A DNA stretch of 64,000 nucleotides from Gadus chalcogrammus (Eukaryota > Chordata > Actinopteri > Gadiformes > Gadidae): assembly GCF_026213295.1 (NCBI RefSeq), contig NC_079414.1:12702490-12766489 (forward strand), read 5' to 3'. The position numbers and the translations under genes are program-made. The notes beneath the pieces are model-generated. The model worked only from the letters and a program-made list of their open reading frames with translations, made no database searches and had not been told where the DNA came from. Positions 47,559 to 60,616 of the stretch are shown here, piece after piece (the first letter of the stretch is position 1; every line of letters begins with the position of its first letter).

Positions 47559-50235
47559 GTTCCCCCTCTGTTCCATAGGAAAGGAGGCTCACACATCTTT
47601 CAAATTCATACTGCTGACTTCTTTCCCCACAACAGATAAGTGCTGCGATTTTCAGGCTGATATCACTCAATTTGACCATTTAGAACAGGGGGAACGCATC
47701 CTGACAGCTTGGAATATTACTGTCAGATACCGTTCCCCCTCTGTTCCATAGGAAAGGAGGCTCACACATCTTTCAAATTCATACTGCTGACTTATTACCC
47801 CACAACAGATAAGTGCTGTGATTTTCAGGCTGATATCACTCAATTTGACCATTTAGAACAGGGGGAACGCATCCTGATAGCTTGGAATATTACTGTCAGA
47901 TACCGTTCCCCCTCTGTTCCATAGGAAAGGAGGCTCACACATCTTTCAAATTCATACTGCTGACTTATTACCCCACAACAGATAAGTGATGTGATTTTCA
48001 GGCTGATATCATTAAATTTGACCATTTAGAACAGGGGGAACACATCCTGATAGCTTGGAATATTACTGTCAGATACCGTTCCCCCTCTCTTCCATAGGAA
48101 AGGAGGCTCACACATCTTTGAAATTCATACTGCTGACTTATTACCCCACAACAGATAAGTGCTGTGATTTTCAGGCTGATATCACTCAATTTGACCATTT
48201 AGAACAGGGGGAACGCATCCTGACAGCTTGGAATATTACTGTCAGATACCGTTCCCCCTCTGTTCCATAGGAAAGGAGGCTCACACACCTTTCAAATTCA
48301 TACTGCTGACCTATTACCCCACAACAGATAAGTGCTGTGATTTTCAGGCTGATATCATTCAATTTGACCATTTAGAACAGGGGGAACGCATCCTGACAGC
48401 TTGGAATATTACTGTCAGATACCGTTCCCCCTCTGTTCCATAGGAAAGGAGGCTCACACACCTTTCAAATTCATACTGCTGACCTATTACCCCACAATAG
48501 ATAAGTGCTGTGATTTTCAGGCTGATATCATTCAATTTGACCATTTAGAACAGGGGGAACGCATCCTGACAGCTTGGAATATTACTGTCAGATACCGTTC
48601 CCCCTCTGTTCCATAGGAAAGGAGGCTCACACATCTTTCAAATTCATACTGCTGACTTATTACCCCACAACAGATAAGTGCTGTGATTTTCAGGCTGATA
48701 TCACTCAATTTGACCATTTAGAACAGGGGGAACGCATCCTGACAGCTTGGAATATTACTGTCAGATACCGTTCCCCCTCTGTTCCATAGGAAAGGAGGCT
48801 CACACATCTTTGAAATTCATACTGCTGACTTATTTCCCCACAACAGATAAGTGCTGTGATTTTCAGGCTGATATCATTAAATTTGACCATTTAGAACAGG
48901 GGGAACACATCCTGATAGCTTGGAATATTACTGTCAGATACCGTTCCCCCTCTCTTCCATAGGAAAGGAGGCTCACACATCTTTGAAATTCATACTGCTG
49001 ACTTATTACCCCACAACAGATAAGTGCTGTGATTTTCAGGCTGATATCATTAAATTTGACCATTTAGAACAGGGGGAACACATCCTGATAGCTTGGAATA
49101 TTACTGTCAGATACCGTTCCCCCTCTCTTCCATAGGAAAGGAGGCTCACACATCTTTGAAATTCATACTGCTGACTTATTACTCCACAACAGATAAGTGC
49201 TGTGATTTTCAGGCTAATATCACTCAATTTGACCATTTAGAACAGGGGGAACGCATCCTGATAGCTTGGAATATTACTGTCAGATACCGTTCCCCCTCTG
49301 TTCCATAGGAAAGGAGGCTCACACATCTTTGAAATTCATACTGCTGACTTATTACCCCACAACAGATAAGTGCTGTGATTTTCAGGCTAATATCACTCAA
49401 TTTGACCATTTAGAACAGGGGGAACGCATCCTGACAGCTTGGAATATTACTGTCAGATACCGTTCCCCCTCTGTTCCATAGGAAAGGAGGCTCACACACC
49501 TTTCAAATTCATACTGCTGACCTATTACCCCACAACAGATAAGTGCTGTGATTTTCAGGCTGATATCATTAAATTTGACCATTTAGAACAGGGGGAACGC
49601 ATCCTGACAGCTAGGAATATTACTGTCAGATACCGTTCCCCCTCTGTTCCATAGGAAAGGAGGCTCACACATCTTTCAAATTCATACTGCTGACTTATTA
49701 CCCCACAACAGATAAGTGCTGTGATTTTCAGGCTGATATCACTCAATTTGACCATTTAGAACAGGGGGAACGCATCCTGACAGCTTGGAATATTACTGTC
49801 AGATACCGTTCCCCCTCTGTTCCATAGGAAAGGAGGCTCACACATCTTTGAAATTCATACTGCTGACTTATTTCCCCACAACAGATAAGTGCTGTGATTT
49901 TCAGGCTGATATCATTAAATTTGACCATTTAGAACAGGGGGAACACATCCTGATAGCTTGGAATATTACTGTCAGATACCGTTCCCCCTCTGTTCCATAG
50001 GAAAGGAGGCTCACACATCTTTCAAATTCATACTGCTGACTTATTACCCCACAACAGATAAGTGCTGTGATTTTCAGGCTGATATCACTCAATTTGACCA
50101 TTTAGAACAGGGGGAACGCATCCTGATAGCTTGGAATATTACTGTCAGATACCGTTCCCCCTCTCTTCCATAGGAAAGGAGGCTCACACATCTTTCAAAT
50201 TCATACTGCTGACCTATTACCCCACAACAGATAAG
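47559..50235 (+). repeat. 173-bp satellite array, left arm (about 15 units)
   Basis: Sixteen occurrences of GTTCCCCCTCTSTTCCATAG at 173-bp spacing from 47566 to 50155. Units differ at a few fixed variable sites. Each contains GGGGGAACGCATCCTGACAG, a roughly 12-bp AT-rich loop and CTGTCAGATACCGTTCCCCC, an imperfect palindrome. Every unit also gives short open frames on both strands, but 173 is not a multiple of 3, so they do not chain and are not genes. Confidence 0.97.
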
Positions 50236-52359
50236 TGCTGCAACAGAACCAATAGATGTTTCGGCTCCAACAGAACTATACACAACACCGGCGCCGCAGC
50301 AACACAGCAACCCACCAGTTGTTCCCGTCCCTGCTCCTGTCCCTCCCATAGCCCAAGAGACGTCACCGGCGGCACCACAACAACAAACACTAACTCTGCG
50401 GCCTCCTCAAGTGAACTGGCTGAGTTTTCTGCCAAAGCAGTTCTTAAAAGTCATAAATCAGGCTGACCGGGAGTGGATCGCACAGATCCTATATGACCGA
50501 ACAGGACAGCTAAAACAAAAGCTCACTCAGAACTGGTACCATCCTCCAAGCCCCACTAGATCCACCTCACCTTCAGATCCACTGCACTACTTTAGGCAGC
50601 GGATGTTCCTGTGGGCTCCAATGAGGATGTGGAGCATCCCTCTTAAATGCACATTGTGTAAAAGGAAGATGCACCACTCTGGCATTTACACAAAAGTGAG
50701 AGAGGTGATAGATGTGGACTCCAGATATTATCTGGTAGGTGGAGACTACCCAAGGTGCAGCAAATGCATGATCCCTGTCTGCCCTTGGAGTAGTGAGATC
50801 TTGCAGCAGCTGGATCCCTCCCACCGTAACAAGTTTCCTGCTGTCCTAACGACACAGCAGGCACTGGACAGGAAGTGTGTCACAATGTTGCGACCACGCA
50901 CGGTAGGGAACAGCTCCAGCTACTCGCAACAGGTCTTGCAGGAGGTGCACAGCGAGGAGTGGGCGAGGCGTACTATAGACTACCTCACTGATTGTGAGGT
51001 CCATAAAAAGTCGTGCGTCCTCACCCAGTCCGAACCTGTATATCAACAGCCACCCACCTTCAGTCGTCTGCCCCTGGCTCAGTGGTTTGAAACCGTCCAC
51101 ACGAATGAGGTTCTTGGCCACCTGGAGGAGTTGAACGGTGTTATAACATCAACTTATGGCAGAATCTTAAAGCTGGACTCCACCAAGAAGGTAAAAGATA
51201 ACTGATGTAAATTTGTTCTCATTCGTGTTTATTAGTATGTCCAATGATTTGCTAATGTCTTCTGTAGATCACTAAAAAGCTGGCAGGTGGCATTGAGAAC
51301 ACGGCCACGTGGATGAGCAACATCGGCAATGAACTTGGCCAAGTTCTCAACTCAGTGCTGACCACTGGTGAGGGGGCTGGCCTTGATGACCTGTGCCAAG
51401 GCGTTGTCCGGAGGTACAGGGATGCTGGTGAGCCAGAGCCAGATGCCATACATGGACAGGGACTGCTGCAGTGAGTCAGGTGTGTTGCCTTCAATTTGTG
51501 CTGGGATGTTTCTTATGAATTTGTTGTTTGATGAATAGTTTTAGCAGTATATTAATGAAATTGGTAATGTGTTGACTGGAAACAATCTGAATTACTTGTA
51601 TTTATGGCGTGTTGTTTATTATAGGGGAGAAACCCAGTTCTCACTTGGTTTCGTCCATGGACCTTCACAGTGAGACTGGATGTGTTTCATTTCATGAGGC
51701 GTTTCACCAATGGCCTGACCACTGAGCATCCTTCCACTATATGGCACATTCTGCTCAAAACTTTCCAGCTGCATTTTCAAATGGGACAAAGCAGACATTG
51801 AAAAGTTGCAGCAGGCCAAGAGGGCAGAGCTGGTGAAAAAACACCCGGGTCACAATCCTACCCACAGCCAGGTGTTAGCGAGCATCACCTCCAGCGAACT
51901 GGCTAAGCACTGCCGCAGGAAAACGCAAGGGGTTGAGGAGACTCGCGCCCTCATCCAACAACTGTTGGACTCCATGTGGGACCTCACAGACACCACAGGG
52001 TTATCGCTCATCAACAAGGAGAGCATGTCTCGTGTGTGGGAGGTGCAGCAGAAGCACTTGCCCTGCATCCAAGATCCAACTGGTGTACAGTTGTACATCA
52101 ACACCGGATCAAAGTTGGAGAAGGGGGATAAAGCACTTGACGTCCTGAGATGTGCCAGAGGGTCCTCCTCTCTCGAGAGCTTTCATAAGCATCAATGCTG
52201 TTTCATCCCAGGCAAGTTGAAACACTTAACATTTAAAATACTTTGTTAATGTATCAAGATGTGATTAAGCTGTGTCTTACTCTTAAGTATTAAAATCTGC
52301 ATTTATTATTACACTAATGTCCATGTTGCAATGTATTTTGAATGTTATATCTCCCTTGT

Positions 52360-52505
52360 GAGTCGCTTTGGATAAAAGCGTCTGTTGAATGACTAAGGCC
52401 CAATCCCATTTCTACCCCTTACCCCTTACCCTTACCCCTCCCCCTTGTTTTGAAGGGGGAAGGGGGAAGGGGAAGGGGTAGGGGTAGAAATGGGATTGGG
52501 CCTTA
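52360..52505. mobile_element. SINE-like tail plus 110-bp hairpin element in intron
   Basis: GAGTCGCTTTGGATAAAAGC (52361-52380) is a common teleost repeat tail. Directly after it 52396-52505 is an inverted repeat (AAGGCCCAATCCCATTTCTA and its complement at the other end) with a GGGGAAGG-rich centre. A single arm of the same sequence lies at 25138-25175 in a vwa7 intron. Confidence 0.8.
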
Positions 52506-53897
52506 ATGTAAATGCAAGTTGTTTTAACATTCTTTTTTTTCGTTTTCGTTAATACCTTTTTCTTGCCAGGGTGGAGATGTAATGCTCTGCACACGCAAAT
52601 GTATATGCTGGAGGGGTTGTCCAGATGGAACATCAATCGGGCCCAGCAGGCTCTGAATATGAGTGTCACGTCACAAACTCGAATTTATGGTGTTCGTCTG
52701 ATGTCCAGTGTGAACGCCCTCAGCAACAGAGTCCTGGGAAGTGCACTTCTTCAAGAGTTTACACCCCCGGGTAAACCTACCGGTAAGATTCTCATGGCAA
52801 CAAAAGAACAGATGCTGAACAATATTCTATTAGTGCCAAACTGCCAGATCATGATGGTTACACTCACTCTTTCTACTTCAATCTTATTTTTCCTGGTGAC
52901 TACTTATGGCAGGTGAGCTTATTGCGGTGGAGTATTTGCTGGCCCAGTCCAACAGAGGAGATCTGCTGAGTGCGCCTGACGCAATTGGCGCCAACCTGCC
53001 AGAGGGGCCGGAGGAAGTTCAGGAGGATGAGTTTCCGGATGAGACAATACCTCAGGCCACTGATATTCTTTTCCCTTCTTCTTCTCAGGTAATGATGTGA
53101 TAGCCCTTTGATAATCTATCAGAACATCCTCCTCATCGTTACCCGCTTATCCGGGGTCGGGTCGCGACCTATCTATCAGAACATTTTCACTGTAAATCTA
53201 ATTTGATAAGGGTAATTCCTTTGTGTTACATGGGCACAACAAAGTTCACCTCACTGTACTCTCATTCACTTCTTTCAAATAATTCCCTTTAGGAACCTAC
53301 GGCTGAAAGTGAAGGTGCATCTCAGAGTCCTGTCAGCTCCCCATTTGAGGACAGTGGGCCTATCACTTGAACTCCGGTAAAGTAGCTAATGTCTGACAAT
53401 TAGAAATGCTTATTCCTTCAGTGTTTCTCTTAATTTAGCGATACAAACTGTTTTTGTTTTCATTTCATATGACAGGATAGTCGGTGTGATCCCAGAGGCA
53501 TTCCCGGATGGGAGGCAGTCGATGCCTTGGCAGGGTACCTTGTCAGCCTCAACCGGACGATAACTGCTCTTTCGAACCAAGAAATAGCAGATATACTGAG
53601 GTTGTACTCCAGCCTGGATGGAATCGACAAGTCCCCAACAAAGTACTCCCTAAGAAATAAGAAGACGACCTTGCCAGGGCCATGGAGAGCTTCTCGGAAA
53701 CGCAGTGGCTCTGCTCCAGGCCAACAAGCAGCCGAGAGGTACCTGCAAACAATCAGCTTCAAGTATATGTGTGTAGCTGTGTGTTCATGTGTAATTAACT
53801 GCATACACATACACTTTAATGGTGTGTGTATATATACATTTAATATACTTGTAATATATGTGTGTAAAAGTGTGTTTGTACATTTGTATGTAACATA

Positions 53898-53901
53898 CAG
53901 G

Positions 53902-53947
<46 letters not shown>
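53898..53947. repeat. (TA)n microsatellite in transposase intron
   Basis: About 25 AT units followed by CACACACA in the intron between exons 53476-53738 and 54034-54291. Confidence 0.93.
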
Positions 53948-53958
<11 letters not shown>

Positions 53959-54529
53959 CCACAAAACAAACACACACATTTTGTGTTTACAGTACACACA
54001 CAATGTTAGTTATATTATCTTGCCTTTTCGCAGATTGTTCATGGTTCATGGCCAGGCTGCCCATAGACCCGATTACACCAGGGTCTCTGAGTGTGTTGCA
54101 CTGAAGCTTTTCAAGGAGTTCAAGGAAGGCAGAAATAGACCAAAAGACCCTAAGGGGAGGACATTTGCAATTCCTCAGGCTATTGTCATGACGTATGGTC
54201 ATATTAAACAATTAATTGAGGATTGCCAACAAATCCTGCAAAGCACCAACCTGGTACTGGTGACCATAAATAATGCAACAGTCTCTTCTTGGTGAGTTAA
54301 TTTTTACTGCTTCATATATTCCCTTCAAAAGGACTTATAAATTCATAGGCACATGCATTCAAAACGTATAATGACTAAAAAACAATGTGAAAAACTCTGA
54401 TCCCCCCCCCCAAATAGGCTGCAGGATCGGCAGAAGAGGGCCGACCGCGATTCTCTGCTTCAAGGGGTGGAGCTTCCTCAGCAGGTCCACGTGGCAGAGG
54501 AATCCCTCCTGGAGGCCCTGGACATCTGA

Positions 54530-56340
<1,811 letters not shown>

Positions 56341-58630
56341 CTTGTCTGAGCCTCCTTTCCCATGGAACAGAGGGGGAACGGTATCTGACAGTAATATTCC
56401 AAGCTGTCAGGATGCGTTCCCCCTGTTCTAAATGGTCAAATTTAATGATATCAGCCTGAAAATCACAGCACTTATCTGTTGTGGGGTAATAAGTCAGCAG
56501 TATGAATTTCAAAGATGTGTGAGCCTCCTTTCCTATGGAACAGAGGGGGAACGGTATCTGACAGTAATATTCCAAGCTGTCAGGATGCGTTCCCCCTGTT
56601 CTAAATGGTCAAATTTAATGATATCAGCCTGAAAATCACAGCACTTATCTGTTGTGGGGTAATAAGTCAGCAGTATGAATTTCAAAGATGTGTGAGCCTC
56701 CTTTCCTATGGAACAGAGGGGGAACGGTATCTGACAGTAATATTCCAAGCTGTCAGGATGCGTTCCCCCTGTTCTAAATGGTCAAATTGAGTGATATCAG
56801 CCTGAAAATCACAGCACTTATCTGTTGTGGGGTAATAAGTCAGCAGTATGAATTTGAAAGATGTGTGAGCCTCCTTTCCTATGGAACAGAGGGGGAACGG
56901 TAACTGACAGTAATATTCCAAGCTATCAGGATGTGTTCCCCCTGTTCTAAATGGTCAAATTTAATGATATCAGCCTGAAAATCACAGCACTTATCTGTTG
57001 TGGGGTAATAAGTCAGCAGTATGAATTTCAAAGATGTGTGAGCCTCCTTTCCTATGGAACAGAGGGGGAACGGTATCTGACAGTAATATTCCAAGCTGTC
57101 AGGATGCGTTCCCCCTGTTCTAAATGGTCAAATTGAGTGATATTAGCCTGAAAATCACAGCACTTATCTGTTGTGGGGTAATAAGTCAGCAGTATGAATT
57201 TGAAAGATGTGTGAGCCTCCTTTCCTATGGAAGAGAGGGGGAACGGTATCTGACAGTAATATTCCAAGCTATCAGGATGCGTTCCCCCTGTTCTAAATGG
57301 TCAAATTGAGTGATATCAGCCTGAAAATCACAGCACTTATCTGTTGTGGGGTAATAAGTCAGCAGTATGAATTTGAAAGATGTGTGAGCCTCCTTTCCTA
57401 TGGAACAGAGGGGGAACGGTATCTGACAGTAATATTCCAAGCTATCAGGATGTGTTCCCCCTGTTCTAAATGGTCAAATTTAATGATATCAGCCTGAAAA
57501 TCACAGCACTTATCTGTTGTGGGGAAATAAGTCAGCAGTATGAATTTCAAAGATGTGTGAGCCTCCTTTCCTATGGAACAGAGGGGGAACGGTATCTGAC
57601 AGTAATATTCCAAGCTGTCAGGATGCGTTCCCCCTGTTCTAAATGGTCAAATTGAGTGATATCAGCCTGAAAATCACAGCACTTATCTGTTGTGGGGTAA
57701 TAAGTCAGCAGTATGAATTTGAAAGATGTGTGAGCCTCCTTTCCTATGGAACAGAGGGGGAACGGTATCTGACAGTAATATTCCTAGCTGTCAGGATGCG
57801 TTCCCCCTGTTCTAAATGGTCAAATTGAATGATATCAGCCTGAAAATCACAGCACTTATCTGTTGTGGGGTAATAGGTCAGCAGTATGAATTTGAAAGGT
57901 GTGTGAGCCTCCTTTCCTATGGAACAGAGGGGGAACGGTATCTGACAGTAATATTCCAAGCTGTCAGGATGCGTTCCCCCTGTTCTAAATGGTCAAATTG
58001 AGTGATATTAGCCTGAAAATCACAGCACTTATCTGTTGTGGGGTAATAAGTCAGCAGTATGAATTTCAAAGATGTGTGAGCCTCCTTTCCTATGGAAGAG
58101 AGGGGGAACGGTATCTGACAGTAATATTCCAAGCTATCAGGATGTGTTCCCCCTGTTCTAAATGGTCAAATTTAATGATATCAGCCTGAAAATCACAGCA
58201 CTTATCTGTTGTGGGGTAATAAGTCAGCAGTATGAATTTGAAAGATGTGTGAGCCTCCTTTCCTATGGAACAGAGGGGGAACGGTATCTGACAGTAATAT
58301 TCCAAGCTATCAGGATGCGTTCCCCCTGTTCTAAATGGTCAAATTGAGTGATATCAGCCTGAAAATCACAGCACTTATCTGTTGTGGGGTAATAAGTCAG
58401 CAGTATGAATTTGAAAGATGTGTGAGCCTCCTTTCCTATGGAACAGAGGGGGAACGGTATCTGACAGTAATATTCCAAGCTGTCAGGATGCGTTCCCCCT
58501 GTTCTAAATGGTCAAATTGAGTGATATCAGCCTGAAAATCACAGCACTTATCTGTTGTGGGGAAAGAAGTCAGCAGTATGAATTTCAAAGATGTGTGAGC
58601 CTCCTTTCCTATGGAACAGAGGGGGAACTG
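56341..58630 (-). repeat. 173-bp satellite array, right arm (about 13 units)
   Basis: Fourteen occurrences of TGGAACAGAGGGGGAACGGT at 173-bp spacing, inverse to the left array. The outermost unit on both sides shares the CTTTCCCC variant (GGGGAAAGAAG here). A run of variant units (TAGGAATATT, GACCTATTAC, TTTCCCC) occurs in both arms in the same outside-to-inside order. Confidence 0.97.
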
Positions 58631-58941
58631 TATCTGAAAGTATTATGAATGAGCACACTTCCTTCCAAAAGTCCATAACATTCAAAATGAAAAGTCTCTC
58701 ACGGAAATAAATGAATTTAATGATAGAAATCTACAATACAACATCTTCAGATAAAACTCGCTAAAAAAAAGTCCGTTTTGAACCTTAGCTCTCTCCGTAG
58801 TGCCTCTGTGGTACGAGCACAGCAGCTCGTGGGCGAGCTTTTTGTGTACGCGCGCTTCCTTCGCTCTTCGGGTAATTTCGGACGGGGGCGGGGACTAGGG
58901 GAAACACATCTCGATGGGGAAACCGATCTCGACACAACACC
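58631..58941. repeat. Right terminal inverted repeat (unique part)
   Basis: Inverse of 47246-47558 with few differences. It ends within the Harbinger transposase exon 2. Confidence 0.9.
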
Positions 58942-59835
58942 TGTTCTCCATATAGGCACATTGGATGTCCCGCAGGGGACACTGCATGCTCTTCCAGCAC
59001 AGGTAGCAAACCAGAGTCTGCTAAAAGGCCAGAATCATGTTTCCTTCCCTCTGCAATACAAAATAGGTAAACATGTATCACATCAAACACAGCAATAGGA
59101 GTATACCTAAATGTGACCCCCCCCCCCCCCCCCCCCCCATGTAACACGTTGTCACATAAGACCTAACTTACCTACTGGACCATGCAGATTGGCGATTAGG
59201 CCATTTGGGATGGCAACTGCCTGGAATTTTAGGCTGTGTACCCTTTTGTGGCCATTGTACAACACCCGTTGGTTTAATCCCGGTCTGGCGATAGGTCGTA
59301 CTGTGCCGTCAATAAAGCCAAAACAATTGTCCAGTGGTGCGCCCATCTGCTGGATGCAGTCCGCATATGTTTGCAAAGCGACTGGATTCAAAATACTGTT
59401 GTTCCACTCAGTAATTTTGTGATGGTGAATATCATATAAGAAATCCAGCACGCAATTCGTTGCCATACACAAGACTGGTACTGGTCGCTGCCCAAATCGC
59501 TGCATCATGTCGCTGTAACGGCATGGGTATGCTAACCTCTTCAGTAACATGCACAGCGCCTCTGTGCCATCCACCACACTTCTCTGCTCGCAGACGAACT
59601 CGGTGGGTATGCCGAGAGCCTCCACCAGCAGTGGTATGTCTGCTTTTCTTACCCGGAACTCCGCAAGGCATTCATCGTCCTTCATTTCGACCAGATTAAA
59701 GGGTCTATAATCGTTGTATGGCAAGTCTAAATTGCTGGACCGGTTCTCTTCGTAGAGTAATACAAACTCCTCGTCCGTAATTAAGTTGTCATCCAACGCA
59801 AATATCAAATGCTCTCGGGCCATTTTAAGAGACAT
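58942..59835 (-). pseudogene. Harbinger DDE transposase, N-terminal part (two exons, split)
   Basis: Exon 1 (59172-59835) starts MSLKMAREHLIFALDDN and contains a helix-turn-helix-like region (RLAYPCRYSDMMQRFG) and the first catalytic Asp in FGFIDGTVRPIARP. A 121-bp intron (GTAAGT...TTGCAG, with a long C/G run) is followed by exon 2 (from 59050) with the second catalytic Asp in SGLLADSGLL, then SPAGHPMCLYGE. There the 11.7-kb insertion begins. The rest, with the catalytic Glu, is at 46942-47245. No other lesion is seen, so the gene was probably intact when hit. Confidence 0.9.
59120..59140. repeat. Poly-C run in transposase intron
   Basis: About 20 consecutive C in the small Harbinger transposase intron. 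Confidence 0.95.
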
Positions 59836-60160
59836 AATGACCTAATACGTACTTTTAGATACTTTTAGTTTAAAAAAAACCTTTAACATCGGATCAGGTG
59901 GACGAATACAGAATACGAAATACAGAAAGATGTCCGCAAGAAGTAGCCGTTGACAGTTACAATGTTGCTTAATGATAGTGGATTACCACTACTACGGCAA
60001 CTCGTTGGAATGTTCGGGGACGCCGTAGCCGTCCCTCTACCGTCGCTGCTTAAAGTCCCTATTGGGACAAACGGCTGCGGCGCACACATGCAAACCCATA
60101 GCGAGTGACGTAGGACGTAAAGTCCCGCCCAGGTCGAAGTGGCGTCGATTTAGAGAGTCC

Positions 60161-60612
60161 TATAAGTAAAAAGTAAAAGTTAAAGAGAAGAAGACTAAAG
60201 GACAAGGAAGAAGTATACAATAAATTCTCTCCTTAGTAGTTAGCAGTGGATGAGGTATGTTTATCTTTATTTATGTCTATGAAGGACGTGAATGATCGTA
60301 TTGTGTTGCATTCCATTGCATGGTTGGTGCGTGATTTGCATATTGTCCATTGTATTTATCTATTTGAATTATTTTTTCTTTTAAACCCAGTTCTCACGGG
60401 TTGGTTCGACCTGGAATTAAGACCCCGTTCATAACAAGGACCTCTGGCCTCGCATGTACTACTTGGGAGCCACAGTGAGAACTCGACTGCTCTGCATGAG
60501 TAGCCGAGGAAGACGCAACCAGACGGCAGCGGCAGTAGCCATCTCCATGTCGCATGTGTATCTTCTACCACCGTCAACGCAGCAACACAGGAAGAGCAAG
60601 CTCACATGATGG
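60161..60612. other. Non-genic spacer between two elements
   Basis: Lies between the Harbinger right end and the TTAA element at 60613. It contains CAGTTCTCACGGGTTGG and a GC-rich stretch without gene features. Confidence 0.5.
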
Positions 60613-60616
60613 TTAA

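Larger units (their letters stand above)
50231..54529 (+). pseudogene. Putative transposase gene, DUF6729-like, nine visible exons
   Basis: Exons: about 50231-51190, 51268 to about 51471, 51625-52211, 52570-52782, 52913-53088, 53293-53376, 53476-53738, 54034-54291 and 54418-54529 (TGA). From 52570 onward all phases agree; the 52212 intron is GC-AG (CAG|GCAAGT). Exon 1 has a Pro/Gln-rich start, then NWLSFLPKQF, LWAPMRMWSIPLKC, and zinc-binding-like CTLCKRKM and CSKCMIPVC pairs. Later exons contain MSNIGNELGQVL, LDVFHFMRRFTNGLTTE, HCRRKTQGVEETR and CIQDPTGVQLY, with RCARGSSSLESFH further on. This pattern recalls large uncharacterised teleost proteins with DUF6729 (from memory). Lesions: a frameshift near 51735-51745, probably another indel near 51450, and an in-frame TGA at 53368. 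No ATG is seen in frame upstream; the first exon begins at the last satellite unit. Confidence 0.72.

Noticed and set aside
47559..50235. Regular 173-bp array considered as a CRISPR-like or tandem gene array
   Set aside because: Units have no spacer/repeat division, lie in a eukaryotic transposon and do not keep one frame; short ORFs per unit are chance.
54387..54420. C-run before the last transposase exon considered a frameshift site
   Set aside because: It lies in the intron just before the AAATAG acceptor; splicing removes it and phases agree.
58778..59098. Plus-strand frame MNLSSLRSASVV..., also at 46942-47409 minus
   Set aside because: It is the terminal inverted repeat of the large element read through in an arbitrary frame; the same peptide appears at both ends for that reason.
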